A DNA stretch of 64,000 bases from Lentzea sp. NEAU-D7 (GTDB lineage: Bacteria; Actinomycetota; Actinomycetes; Mycobacteriales; Pseudonocardiaceae): positions 51,438 through 115,437 of the forward strand of contig NZ_JAPJDL010000031.1 of assembly GCF_026242055.1 (NCBI RefSeq), read 5' to 3'. Positions 15,472 through 23,677 of the stretch are shown here, piece after piece. The position numbers and the translations under genes are program-made. Position 1 is the stretch's first letter, and the number at the start of each line of letters is the position of its first letter. The notes under the pieces are model-generated. The model made no database searches. It saw nothing but the letters and a program-made list of their open reading frames with translations, and was not told where the DNA came from.

Positions 15472-16725
15472 TTGGCGTTGTGGACCGTGCACGGGGACGG
15501 TCGGATCACCGACAGTGAAACCGTCGCACCCCAGGAGAGGGTGAGCTGGCCCCTCACCATCGGGTTCGGGGTGCAGCACCTCGTCGCCATGTTCGGCGCG
15601 ACGGTGATCGTTCCCACCGCCACCGGTCTTCCCGTCGCCACCACTCTGCTGTTCTCCGGCCTCGGCACGCTGCTCTTCCTCGTCATCACCAAGAACCGCG
15701 TGCCGAGCTACCTCGGTTCGTCCTTCGCCTTCGTGGCCCCGCTGGTGGCCGCGCGCGAACAGGGCATCGCGGCGCAGCTCGGCGGTGTCGTCGCCGCGGG
15801 CCTGCTGGTGATCGTCGTCGGCATCGCGGTCAAGGCGCTCGGCGTGCGGCTGCTGGAGTCCGTCATGCCGCCGGTCGTCACCGGCGCCGTCGTGATCCTC
15901 ATCGGGCTGAACCTCTCCCGCCAGGCCACCTCGAACTTCAGCGAGCAGCCGCTGCTCGCCGGCCTGACCACGCTGGTGATCCTGCTGGCCGGAGTGCTGG
16001 GCCGCGGCCTGGTGTTCCGGTTCTCGATCCTGATCGGCTTCATCGCGATCTGGATGGGCGGCCTGGCGTTCGGTGCCGTGTCGTCGGAACGGCTCGCGGC
16101 GCTGCGCGACGCGGCGTGGGTGGGCCTGCCGAAGCTCTACCAGCCCGAACTGCGGCCGTCCGTGGTGCTGCTGATGCTGCCCGTCGTGATCGTGCTGGTG
16201 GCCGAGGTCGTCGGGCACGTGAAGGCGGTCGCCGCGCTGACCGGGCGCAACCTCGACGGCAGCGCGGGTGACGCGATCATCGCGAACGGCCTGTCGACCG
16301 CGCTGTCCGGCCTCGGCGGCGGCGCCGGGACGACGACGTACTCCGAGAACATCGGTGTCATGGCCGTGACCCGCGTCTACACGACGGCGGCGTTCGCGTT
16401 CGCCGGTGTGTTCGCCACGCTGCTGGCGTTCTCCCCGAAGGCCATCGCGCTGTTCGGCACCATCCCGCCGGGCGTGCTCGGCGGCTGCACGATCGTGCTC
16501 TACGGCCTGATCGTGCTGGTGGGCGTGCGGATCTGGATGGACCGCGGCGTCGACCTGGCGAACCCGGCGAACGCGCTGGTCGGAGGCGCCGCGCTGGTGG
16601 CCGGCGTGGGCGACCTCACCATCGAGATCGGCGACCTCGAGATGGGCGGCATGGTCTGGGGCTCGCTGCTCGTCGTGATCCTGCACCCGGTGATGCGCTG
16701 GCTCAGGGCCGCGCGCCACACCTGA
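15472..16725 (+). CDS. uraA: Uracil/xanthine permease (NCS2 family)
   Basis: The 417-residue proton symporter is for nucleobases, most likely uracil. The family motifs are clear: GVQHLVAMFGATVIVP near 33-48, SYLGSSFAFVAP in the first half, and GLGGGAGTTTYSENIGVMAVTRVYT near 282-306, where the Glu-Asn pair belongs to the substrate site of UraA. About 12-14 membrane segments are visible. I chose the TTG at 15472 because GGGAGG stands seven bases upstream; a GTG at 15412 would add 20 residues. It ends one base from the end of pyrD on the other strand, a functional pairing with pyrimidine synthesis. Confidence 0.9.
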   Translation: MALWTVHGDGRITDSETVAPQERVSWPLTIGFGVQHLVAMFGATVIVPTATGLPVATTLLFSGLGTLLFLVITKNRVPSYLGSSFAFVAPLVAAREQGIAAQLGGVVAAGLLVIVVGIAVKALGVRLLESVMPPVVTGAVVILIGLNLSRQATSNFSEQPLLAGLTTLVILLAGVLGRGLVFRFSILIGFIAIWMGGLAFGAVSSERLAALRDAAWVGLPKLYQPELRPSVVLLMLPVVIVLVAEVVGHVKAVAALTGRNLDGSAGDAIIANGLSTALSGLGGGAGTTTYSENIGVMAVTRVYTTAAFAFAGVFATLLAFSPKAIALFGTIPPGVLGGCTIVLYGLIVLVGVRIWMDRGVDLANPANALVGGAALVAGVGDLTIEIGDLEMGGMVWGSLLVVILHPVMRWLRAARHT

Positions 16726-16726
16726 C

Positions 16727-17704
16727 TCACCTCAGCGCGCGGTTGATCCTCGACACGAGTCCGGGGCCTTCGTAGATGAACCCGGTGTAGATCTGCACGA
16801 GGCTCGCGCCAGCGTCGATCATGCGCTTGGCGTCGTCCGCGGACGCGATGCCGCCGACACCGATGACCGGCAGGTCGCTGTTCTTCGTGATGAACCGGAC
16901 CACGTCGTTCGCGCGCTGGGTGAGTGGCTTGCCGCTGAGCCCGCCGGTCTCGCTCCTGTGCTCGCTCGTGAGACCTTCACGGCTGAGAGTGGTGTTCGTG
17001 GCGATGAGGCCCTTAATGCCGTTGTCGACGCACACCTGGATGACCTCGGCGATGGCGTCCTCGGTGAGGTCCGGCGCGATCTTGACCAGCATCGGCTTGT
17101 CCGTCGCCGCGGTCAGGGCCGCGACGAGCTCGGTGAGCGCCCCCTTGTCCTGCAGGCTGCGCAGACCGGGGGTGTTGGGCGAGCTCACGTTGATCGCGTA
17201 GTAGTCGCCGTGGCTCTTCAGCGCGTTCAGCGAGTTCAGGTAGTCCTGCACGGCGTCCTCGACCGGCGTGATCTTGGACTTGCCGAGGCTGATGCCCAGC
17301 GGTGTCTTGAGCGGCGTCTTGTCGAGCTTCGCGGCAAGCGCTTGCGCACCCGCGTTGTTGAAGCCCATCCGGTTGATGATCGCCTCGTCCTCGCGGAGCC
17401 GGAACAGCCGGGGCTTCGGGTTGCCGGGCTGCGCGTGCCAGGTGACGGTGCCGACCTCCACGAACCCGAACCCGAGCGCACCCCACGCCGGCAACGCCCG
17501 CCCGTCCTTGTCGAGGCCCGCCGCGAGTCCCACGAGGTTCGGGAAGCGGACGCCGAACACGGTGCGGGGGTTGTTCTGGTTGCGGGCGAACCTCGCCAGC
17601 GGGCTCAGCCGCGCCATGAGGTCGAGCGTGGTCTCGTGGACCCGCTCCGCGTCGCCGCCGTGCATCCCGAACAACGCCTTGCGAACCACCTGCTTGTACA
17701 CCAC
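16727..17704 (-). CDS. pyrD: Quinone-dependent dihydroorotate dehydrogenase (class 2)
   Basis: The 325-residue FMN enzyme oxidises dihydroorotate to orotate at the membrane and passes electrons to menaquinone. The class 2 layout is seen: an N-terminal helical arm (VRKALFGMHGGDAERVHETTLDLM), then GLAAGLDKDGRALPAWGALGFGFVEVGTVT. The FMN/orotate block INVSSPNTPGLRSLQ contains the catalytic Ser, followed by the glycine-rich phosphate loop VIGVGGIASADDAKRMIDAGASLVQIYTGF. The start is a GTG followed by a second GTG. It is convergent with uraA. Confidence 0.95.
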   Translation of the reverse strand: MVYKQVVRKALFGMHGGDAERVHETTLDLMARLSPLARFARNQNNPRTVFGVRFPNLVGLAAGLDKDGRALPAWGALGFGFVEVGTVTWHAQPGNPKPRLFRLREDEAIINRMGFNNAGAQALAAKLDKTPLKTPLGISLGKSKITPVEDAVQDYLNSLNALKSHGDYYAINVSSPNTPGLRSLQDKGALTELVAALTAATDKPMLVKIAPDLTEDAIAEVIQVCVDNGIKGLIATNTTLSREGLTSEHRSETGGLSGKPLTQRANDVVRFITKNSDLPVIGVGGIASADDAKRMIDAGASLVQIYTGFIYEGPGLVSRINRALR

Positions 17705-17761
17705 GCGCTTACCCTATAACGCCAGCTCAGGACGGCCTCACGGCCCTGGTCGACGGAAGGG

Positions 17762-19000
17762 CTACAGCGGCTTCGGCACCTTGATCGTCGCCTGTTCGTC
17801 CAGCGGCATCGCAGGCTTGGCCAGGAACGTCACCGGCAGCCCCCGCAACCCGCGGCTGCCCAGCGACACGCGCCAGGACAGCGGCTGCGAGGTGTCCAGG
17901 GCCAGCCCGGCGCACCGCCCCAGCAGCGTCCGGAACGCCACCTCGCCCTCCAGCCGGGCCAGCGGCGCGCCCAGGCAGAAGTGGATGCCGTGCCCGAACG
18001 CCAGGTGCTGGCGGTCCGCCCGCTCGATGTTGAGCTGGTCGGCCCGCGGGTACCGGTTGCCGTCGTGCTCGGCGGAGGCCAGCGACAGCAGCACGACGTC
18101 ACCCGCCTGGATCTGCGCGCCGCCGATCGTCAGCGGCCGCGTCGCGAACCGCAGCAGGTGCGAGGTCGGGCCGTCGAACCGCAGGAACTCCTCGATGGCG
18201 CCCGGCAGCAGCGACGACGAGCGCTGCAGCAGTTCGAGCTGCTCGGGGTGGCGCAGCAACGCCAGCGCACCGTTGCCCACGAGGTCGACGGCGGTGGTGT
18301 AACCGGCCACGAGCAGCAGGAACGCCAGCGAGGCCAGTTCGCTGTCCGACAGCGCGGCCTCGCCGGTCGCGCGGGCCAGGCCGCCGATCAGGTCGTCGTC
18401 GCCGGAGGTCCGCTTGTGGGTGACGAGGTCGCGCAGGTAGCCGGAGGTCTCCTCGCGGGCCGAGGTCGCGTCGCCGTCGGCCAGTCCGGTGACGACGTCC
18501 GCCCAGTAGCGGAAGTTCTCCTGGTCGACGGCGGGGACGCCGAGCAGTTCCATGATCACGGTGATGGGCAGCGGTGCCGCGAAGTCCGCGATCAGGTCGC
18601 AGCGTCCCGAGTCCGCGAACTGCTCGGCCAGGGAGGCGGCGACCTGCTCGATCCGGGGGCGCAGTGCGGCGATGCGTCGCGGCGTGAGCTGGCTCGACAC
18701 CGCGCGGCGCAGCCGGGTGTGGTCGGGGCCGTCGCTGTTCATCATGTGGTCCGACAGGTCGCCGAACCACCACGACGCGAAGTGCGGGTGGCCGCGCAGG
18801 GGTTCGGCGAGCGCGGAGCCGTGCGAGGACAGCAGCGGGTTGTCGAGCGCGGCGCGGACGTCGGGGTAGCGGGTCACGAGCCACATCGGCACGCCGAAGG
18901 TCTCGACCCGGTGCACGGGACCTGCGTCGCGCAGGCTCTTCAGCACCGCGTACGGGTCGTCGGTGAAGCCGGGGCGCAACGCATCCAGATTGACCGCCAT
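17762..19000 (-). CDS. Cytochrome P450
   Basis: The 412-residue soluble P450 has the heme loop FGHGIHFCLGAPLAR with Cys342 as the thiolate ligand. It also has the ExxR-type helix EEFLRFDGP and the meander typical of class I bacterial P450s. In the I-helix the usual AGxETTxxLxGNG reads AGYTTAVDLVGNG: the acidic residue of the proton-relay pair is replaced by Thr and the following Thr by Ala. That departure may alter oxygen activation. No ferredoxin or biosynthetic genes adjoin it. It starts at ATG 19000 and is followed by no obvious partner, so its substrate is unknown. Confidence 0.93.
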   Translation of the reverse strand: MAVNLDALRPGFTDDPYAVLKSLRDAGPVHRVETFGVPMWLVTRYPDVRAALDNPLLSSHGSALAEPLRGHPHFASWWFGDLSDHMMNSDGPDHTRLRRAVSSQLTPRRIAALRPRIEQVAASLAEQFADSGRCDLIADFAAPLPITVIMELLGVPAVDQENFRYWADVVTGLADGDATSAREETSGYLRDLVTHKRTSGDDDLIGGLARATGEAALSDSELASLAFLLLVAGYTTAVDLVGNGALALLRHPEQLELLQRSSSLLPGAIEEFLRFDGPTSHLLRFATRPLTIGGAQIQAGDVVLLSLASAEHDGNRYPRADQLNIERADRQHLAFGHGIHFCLGAPLARLEGEVAFRTLLGRCAGLALDTSQPLSWRVSLGSRGLRGLPVTFLAKPAMPLDEQATIKVPKPL

Positions 19001-19032
19001 ATTGGGGCACACGGCTGGAAGAGCGTCTCGGT

Positions 19033-19794
19033 TCAACCTGATTGACATTTTGGGCAGAAGTACACGAATCTGCCGTCGATCTCGTCCGATCGGACTCTTG
19101 TGCGGCAACGCAAACAGGGTTTGCCGGTCCGCTCGAAAACGTAGTGCTGCACGCGCAGGTCGCCCGTGGTGCTCTGCTCGGGCCGCCACTGGTTGGCCTG
19201 CAGGAGCTTGCGCGACAGCGCAACCGCACGTGAGGCGTCCACAGATGACACCGGGGCGGTCGGCAGAACGCGCAACAGGAAACAGACTTCCGCGCGGTAG
19301 AGATTGCCGACGCCGGCCATGACCCGCTGATCCAACAATGCGAGCCCGATGGCCCGGGAAGGATCGGCGGTCAACCGCTGAACGGCCTCAGCGGCGTCGA
19401 AGTCCAGTGCCAGAAGATCAGGTCCGAGATGCGAGATGAGCCTGTCCTCGTCGGTGGTCGGCAGGAACTCCAGGTCGTGCAGCGCGAATCCGATGGCCTG
19501 CCGGTCGTCCACCTCGAACACCGCGCGGGCCTGGTGCGCGGGGCGGCGCCAGCGCTCACCGGGCCGGTAGAGGTGCCACGAGCCGTCCATCCGGAAGTGG
19601 CTGCGCAGGCTGTTGCCGTCGGAGAACCGGGTGAACATGTGCTTGCCGTACGTGCGCACGCCCAGCACGTCCAGACCGGTCAGGTCCAGCGCGGCCAGCC
19701 GGGGGTGACGCAGTTCCCCGCGTCGCAGCGTCTTCCCGGCCAACGCCTCGTGCATGCGATGACCGGCCAGGAAGACCGTGTCCCCTTCAGGCAT
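19033..19794 (-). CDS. Nei2-type endonuclease VIII / Fpg-family DNA glycosylase
   Basis: The 253-residue base-excision repair enzyme removes oxidised bases and nicks at the abasic site. The catalytic N-terminus is MPEGDTV with Pro2 as nucleophile and Glu3. The helix-two-turn-helix carries QRVMAGVGNLYRAEVCF. A C-terminal zinc finger is made of CLRC (near 227) and CPKC (near 247). MPEGDTV rather than MPELPEV puts it in the Nei group, and it resembles actinobacterial Nei2. Its first eight bases overlap the end of the ParA-like gene, so the two are probably co-transcribed. Confidence 0.9.
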   Translation of the reverse strand: MPEGDTVFLAGHRMHEALAGKTLRRGELRHPRLAALDLTGLDVLGVRTYGKHMFTRFSDGNSLRSHFRMDGSWHLYRPGERWRRPAHQARAVFEVDDRQAIGFALHDLEFLPTTDEDRLISHLGPDLLALDFDAAEAVQRLTADPSRAIGLALLDQRVMAGVGNLYRAEVCFLLRVLPTAPVSSVDASRAVALSRKLLQANQWRPEQSTTGDLRVQHYVFERTGKPCLRCRTRVRSDEIDGRFVYFCPKCQSG

Positions 19795-20632
19795 CCACCG
19801 CTTCCTGGATCTCGTCGTCGTCGAAGTCTTGGTGCACGGCGCGGCGCCGGCTCCGCGAGATGCGCTGGATTCGGGCGAGCAGCAGGTTGAACGCCAGCGC
19901 CACCTCTCGTGCGCCGGGAGTACCCCACTCGTGGATCGGCATGCACGCGCCCTGTGCCTGCTGCACGGCGAGACGGTCCGGCAACGCCACCGGCATCACC
20001 AAAGGCCCGAAGATGTCCCGCAGCTCTTCGATGCGGAACTGGTGCTCGTGCGAACGCGGTCGCACGCGGTTCACGACGACACCCAGCGGCTGCAGGTCGG
20101 CGTTGTTGCTCTCCCGCTCGTTCTGCACCGCCTCGAACGCGCGCTGCACACCCGCCACCGCGAACATCGTCGGCTCGGTGACCAGCAACGCGCGGTCGGC
20201 CGCCACCAGCGCCGAGCGGGTCAGCTGGCCCAGCGACGGCGGGCAGTCGAGCAGCACGAGGTGGTAGGGGAACTCGTCGTACATGTCCCGCAACGTGCGC
20301 AGCGCGTCTTTCAGGCGGTGCAGCCGCGACTCGTTCGGATCGGGGTGGTTGAGCAGTTCGGCGTCCTCGGACCCCGAGAGCACGTCGATGCCGTCGCCCC
20401 ACCTGCTCGGGCGGATCGCCTCTTCCAGGTTCTCCTCGGACGGGTCCTGCAGGACGTCGTAGATGCTGGCCTTGGACTCCTCTGGCTCCAGCGTCGACGT
20501 GGCGTTGCACTGGGGATCGAGATCGATCACCAGAGTGCGGACACCACGGCGGAGAGCGGCAGAGGCCAGGCCGAGCACCACCGTCGTCTTGCCGACGCCT
20601 CCCTTGAGGCTGAGCACGGACACCGTATGCAC
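19787..20632 (-). CDS. ParA/MinD-type ATPase (orphan)
   Basis: The 281-residue protein has the deviant Walker A KGGVGKTT at 10-17, switch I DPQCNATSTL near 39-48, and the Walker B-like block LVLLDCPPSLGQL. It belongs to the ParA superfamily, which positions DNA or protein cargo by ATP-dependent cycling on nucleoid or membrane. No ParB gene or parS-like cluster is nearby, and the true chromosomal parAB normally lies at the origin, so this is an orphan ParA of unknown cargo. The C-terminus is acidic (DFDDDEIQEAVDA). It is transcribed divergently from the methyltransferase and starts with GTG at 20632. Confidence 0.88.
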   Translation of the reverse strand: MHTVSVLSLKGGVGKTTVVLGLASAALRRGVRTLVIDLDPQCNATSTLEPEESKASIYDVLQDPSEENLEEAIRPSRWGDGIDVLSGSEDAELLNHPDPNESRLHRLKDALRTLRDMYDEFPYHLVLLDCPPSLGQLTRSALVAADRALLVTEPTMFAVAGVQRAFEAVQNERESNNADLQPLGVVVNRVRPRSHEHQFRIEELRDIFGPLVMPVALPDRLAVQQAQGACMPIHEWGTPGAREVALAFNLLLARIQRISRSRRRAVHQDFDDDEIQEAVDA

Positions 20633-20665
20633 AGACCTACTCTAGGGTCTCCTACTCTGTTGGAC
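20633..20665. promoter_or_regulatory. Two divergent leaderless promoters (parA-like / methyltransferase)
   Basis: On the minus strand TAGAGT (20644-20639) ends six bases before the ParA GTG. On the plus strand TACTCT (20653-20658) ends seven bases before the methyltransferase ATG at 20666. Both fit TAnnnT and leave no room for a Shine-Dalgarno. The two -10 boxes are only eight bases apart, so initiation from one should interfere with the other. Confidence 0.5.
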
Positions 20666-21385
20666 ATGCGACCGGACGCCGTACAGAGGGTGCTCGACGC
20701 CGAATTGGCCGCCGCACGCGAGCGCAGGGGTGGAGAACAGCCCCGTGTGCTCGACGTTGGTGGTGGCAGCGGTGTCTGGGCCGTTCCCCTAGCCGCAGCG
20801 GGATGCGCGGTCACGGTCGTGGAGCCTTCGCCGAACGCACTGGCCACGCTGAGCACCCGTGCGCGCGAAGCCGGTGTGACCATCAACGCAGTCCAGGGCG
20901 ACACGGACTCGCTGGGCGTTGCCGCCGGTGAGGCCGACCTGGTGCTGGCGCACGGGCTGCTGGAGGTGGTGGACGACGCTCCCGCAGCGCTCGCCTCGCT
21001 GGCCGCCGCGGTGGCGCCCGGCGGTGCGGTGTCGGTGCTGGTCGCGAACCGGTTCGCGGCGATTCTGCACCGCGCGATCGCGGGCCGCATCGTCGACGCG
21101 CGCAGGCTGCTGGACGACGACGCGGGGCAGCTCGCGGGCACGCGCGATCCGTTGCAGCGCCGGTTCGACGTCGCCGGACTCGAGAAGCTCGTCCTCGAAG
21201 CCGGACTGTCCGTGGAGATCCTGCAAGGTCACGGGGTAGTTTCTGATCTCGTGCCCGGTGTGGTGCTGGACGCGAATCCGGGTGCCGCCGACGCACTCGC
21301 CGAGCTGGAACTGGCCGCCGCCACGCGTTCCCCGCTCCGGGACGTCGCCGCCCGCCTGCACGTGCTCGCCCGCCGTACCGCGTGA
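20666..21385 (+). CDS. SAM-dependent methyltransferase
   Basis: The 239-residue class I methyltransferase has the glycine-rich SAM loop VLDVGGGSGVWAVPLAAAG near 29-47, the acidic end of strand 2 (VVEPSPNAL), and the ADLVLAHGLLEVVDD block at motif II. The remainder shows the usual alternating helix-strand pattern. No substrate-specific motif is recognised; overall it resembles the CmoA/UbiE-like group found near dinB and the dcw cluster in actinomycetes. The start at 20666 is supported by the leaderless promoter. Confidence 0.8.
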   Translation: MRPDAVQRVLDAELAAARERRGGEQPRVLDVGGGSGVWAVPLAAAGCAVTVVEPSPNALATLSTRAREAGVTINAVQGDTDSLGVAAGEADLVLAHGLLEVVDDAPAALASLAAAVAPGGAVSVLVANRFAAILHRAIAGRIVDARRLLDDDAGQLAGTRDPLQRRFDVAGLEKLVLEAGLSVEILQGHGVVSDLVPGVVLDANPGAADALAELELAAATRSPLRDVAARLHVLARRTA

Positions 21386-21465
21386 AACCCTTTGCAATCG
21401 GGACTTTTATGACCCTGATGAGTGGTCCCAAACAACTCGGCGGCGAAAGATAATGTCTTCGCTGC

Positions 21466-21500
21466 CGACGTAGGGACCAACGCGATGGAAAGTTCCGACC
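21466..21500 (+). repeat. Conserved sigma-gene leader, copy A
   Basis: CGACGTAGGGACC begins 19 bases before the start codon and continues into ATGGAAAGTTCCGAC. Copies B (22311-22343) and C (22980-23013) keep the CGAC-to-ATG distance (19, 19 and 20 bases) and the words CGACrtAGGGACC and ATGGrrAGTTCsG. Conservation across the start codon suggests a shared translational or regulatory element, or recent duplication. Confidence 0.6.
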
Positions 21501-22054
21501 TGCTGGCCTCATTGGTCAACGAGGCCGTTGCGGGTGACCGGCACGCCGTCGAACGGCTGCTGGCCTCCGTGCGCCCGCTTGTGGCGCGGTACTGCCGTGC
21601 GCGCGTCGGTCGCAACGAAAGGGCGTACGCGTCGGCGGACGACGTGGCGCAGGAGGTCTGCCTGGCGGTGCTCACGGCACTGCCCACCTATCGCGAGCAG
21701 GGAAGACCTTTCCTCGCGTTCGTCTACGGCATCGCCGCGCACAAGGTCGCGGACGCGCACCGGGTCTCGGCGCGCAACCGGTCCGAGCCCGTCGCCGAGG
21801 TGCCGGACGGTCCGTCGCTGGCCGCCGACCCCGAGGAGAACGCACTGCTCGGGTCGCTCTCGGTGCGGCTTGGTCAGTTGCTGCGGGGCCTGCCGGACAA
21901 GCAGCGCGAGATCCTGCTGCTGCGCGTGGTGGTCGGGCTGACGGCGGAGGAGACGGCTGAGGCGATCGGGTCGACGCCCGGTGCCGTGAGGGTGGCTCAG
22001 CACCGTGCGCTGGCCAAGCTCCGCACGTCCGTGGGGGTCGAGGAGTTGATCTGA
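21485..22054 (+). CDS. ECF sigma factor, SigD-like (copy 1)
   Basis: The 189-residue sigma factor lacks region 1. Region 2 includes RYCRARVG, ADDVAQEVCLAVLTALP and GRPFLAFVYGIAAHKVADAHR. Region 4 is LPDKQREILLLRVVVGLTAEETAEAIGSTPGAVRVAQHRALAKL. The wording is very close to M. tuberculosis SigD and streptomycete ShbA. The frame extends upstream, but ATG 21485 opens the shared MxSS N-terminus and follows a leader conserved in the next two sigma genes. TAATGT (21451-21456) is a good -10. No anti-sigma gene (RsdA type) is adjacent. Confidence 0.92.
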   Translation: MESSDLLASLVNEAVAGDRHAVERLLASVRPLVARYCRARVGRNERAYASADDVAQEVCLAVLTALPTYREQGRPFLAFVYGIAAHKVADAHRVSARNRSEPVAEVPDGPSLAADPEENALLGSLSVRLGQLLRGLPDKQREILLLRVVVGLTAEETAEAIGSTPGAVRVAQHRALAKLRTSVGVEELI

Positions 22055-22059
22055 CCGGT

Positions 22060-22123
22060 GCCTTCCACCACGCGGGTCCTGCGGCCAGGAGGCCGGCTCG
22101 TGGCGCGTCGTGGTGGGCAAGGC
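22060..22123 (+). terminator. Terminator-like hairpin after first sigma gene
   Basis: GCCTTCCACCACG (22060-22072) pairs with CGTGGTGGGCAAGGC (22109-22123), leaving a two-base bulge; the loop holds further GC-rich self-complementary sequence. It lies five bases after the stop codon and should separate copies 1 and 2 of the sigma genes. Confidence 0.5.
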
Positions 22124-22310
22124 ACGGTATTGGGTGGTTGCTCGTCATGAAATCACCGAATTGGCGGAACGCGCGGGTTTCGGTTACGTGGAGTGGTCGC
22201 TCCGCGCCTATCACCCGCCGCTGCTCGTTGCTGCAAACGGGTGACGTTTGAAGTTTCTCCCTACTTTCCGCATAAGGAGTGACGCGTCGCACGTCTCCTC
22301 CACGGGACGT

Positions 22311-22343
22311 CGACGAGGGGACGCTTCGAATGGAGAGTTCGGC
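22311..22343 (+). repeat. Conserved sigma-gene leader, copy B
   Basis: CGACGAGGGGACG begins 19 bases before ATG 22330 and runs into ATGGAGAGTTCGG. It is the most divergent of the three leader copies. Confidence 0.5.
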
Positions 22344-22896
22344 TTTATCCGCAGAACTGGTCAGCCTGGCCGTGCAAGGCGAGCGCAGGGCCACTGACCA
22401 GCTACTTCGCTACCTGCGACCGCTGGTTGTGAAGTACTGTCGCGCGCGTGTGGGTCGCTCGGCGACAACTGCGGACGACGTCGCGCAGGAGGTCTGCCTG
22501 GCCGTGCTGACGGCCCTTCCGAAGTACCGGGAGCAAGGCAGGCCGTTCCTCGCGTTCGTCTACGGCATCGCCGCGCACAAGGTCGCCGACGCTCACCGGG
22601 CGCTTGCCCGTAACCGAGCGGAGCCGGTGGCCGAGGTGCCCGATCAAGCCGTGCGGGGTGTCGGGCCGGAGGAGTTCGTCCTCCACGACGAGCTGAACGG
22701 CACGCTCGGCCGGCTGCTGCACGTCCTGCCGGACAAGCAGCGCGAGATCCTCGTGCTGCGCGTCGTGGTGGGTCTGTCCGCCGAGGAGACCGCGGAAGCC
22801 GTGGGCTCGACGCCGGGTGCGGTCCGTGTCGCCCAGCACCGGGCGCTCAGTCGCCTTCGCAAGGAAATCGCGTCGATGGCTGTCCCGATCGGGTGA
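22330..22896 (+). CDS. ECF sigma factor, SigD-like (copy 2)
   Basis: The 188-residue paralogue of the preceding gene shares region 2 (ADDVAQEVCLAVLTALPKYREQGRPFLAFVYGIAAHKVADAHR-type order) and region 4 (LPDKQREILVLRVVVGLSAEETAEAVGSTPGAVRVAQHRAL) almost word for word. They differ mainly in the linker between regions 2 and 4. ATG 22330 is preceded by leader copy B. A 275-base intergenic stretch with a hairpin lies upstream, so the gene likely has its own promoter. The DNA-recognition helix is nearly identical to copy 1, which implies overlapping promoter targets. Confidence 0.92.
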   Translation: MESSALSAELVSLAVQGERRATDQLLRYLRPLVVKYCRARVGRSATTADDVAQEVCLAVLTALPKYREQGRPFLAFVYGIAAHKVADAHRALARNRAEPVAEVPDQAVRGVGPEEFVLHDELNGTLGRLLHVLPDKQREILVLRVVVGLSAEETAEAVGSTPGAVRVAQHRALSRLRKEIASMAVPIG

Positions 22897-22979
22897 CATT
22901 CGTTTGCGTTTGTTACGAGTCGTGGCGAGTGCGTGGGGTGGACGCACCCAAACGACATACCTAGAGGGCAGGAAGACAC

Positions 22980-23013
22980 CGACATAGGGACCAGGGGGCA
23001 TGGGAAGTTCGGA
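22980..23013 (+). repeat. Conserved sigma-gene leader, copy C
   Basis: CGACATAGGGACC lies 20 bases before ATG 23000 and runs into ATGGGAAGTTCGGAC. Copies A and C also share CCCAAACrAC further upstream (21427 and 22947), so their promoter regions look related although the downstream proteins differ. Confidence 0.6.
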
Positions 23014-23677
23014 CTCAGCGCTTGCCGCCGACCGGCTGCGCATCGATGGGGTGCTGGTTCAGCACTTTCGCGAGTCAGGGCTGTCCGGGCCTCGCTGGGA
23101 CCAGTTCCACCGTCAGCTTCTCGGGCACGGACTCACGATCGTTACGAAGCTCGTGTGGTCCGGCGCCATCTTCTCCCGCTGCGGGCGGCAAGGCCGCTAC
23201 CTGCACCAGCAGGACATCTCGCGGCAGGAGGCCGAGGAACTGGCGAGCGACGCGGTGTACGAGGGGTTCGTCTACTTCCGGGACCGGGGTCTGCTCGGCC
23301 GGGAGTGGTCGGTCGAGCACGGGCAGCCGTTGAACGAGTACTTCGTCAACGCCTGCGTGCTCGCGTTCCCGAACGTGTACCGCCGCTGGCAGACGCATGC
23401 ACACGGCTGGCAGGACGTACGGCTCGTGGACACGCTGGCCTCGCTCGAGAACGTCGTGGCCGAGGGGAATCCCGAGGACGCGGTCATCGAGCAGGCGGCG
23501 GCGAACGCCGCGTTCGCCACGCTGAGCGAGGACAGCAAGCGGTTGCTCTTCCTTCATGACCAGGGCTATTCGCATGCGGAGATCGGCGAGTTGATGCGAC
23601 TCACCCCGCGCGCGGTCGAAGGACGGATCCGGCGGGCGCGTCACGCGGTGCGCCGGCGTCCAGAAGAGGAACGGTGA
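23000..23677 (+). CDS. Atypical ECF-like sigma factor
   Basis: The 225-residue protein shares only the first residues and leader with its neighbours. Region 4 is recognisable (TLSEDSKRLLFLHDQGYSHAEIGELMRLTPRAVEGRIRRARHAVR, near 170-214) with a sigma-type helix-turn-helix. Region 2 is diverged (EELASDAVYEGFVYFRDRG) and contains an unusual insert with several aromatic residues (PNVYRRWQTHAHGW). It may be a sigma factor with different -10 specificity or a regulator derived from one. The GTGA overlap with the next gene implies co-translation, so it may act with the downstream SigD-like protein. Confidence 0.75.
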   Translation: MGSSDSALAADRLRIDGVLVQHFRESGLSGPRWDQFHRQLLGHGLTIVTKLVWSGAIFSRCGRQGRYLHQQDISRQEAEELASDAVYEGFVYFRDRGLLGREWSVEHGQPLNEYFVNACVLAFPNVYRRWQTHAHGWQDVRLVDTLASLENVVAEGNPEDAVIEQAAANAAFATLSEDSKRLLFLHDQGYSHAEIGELMRLTPRAVEGRIRRARHAVRRRPEEER

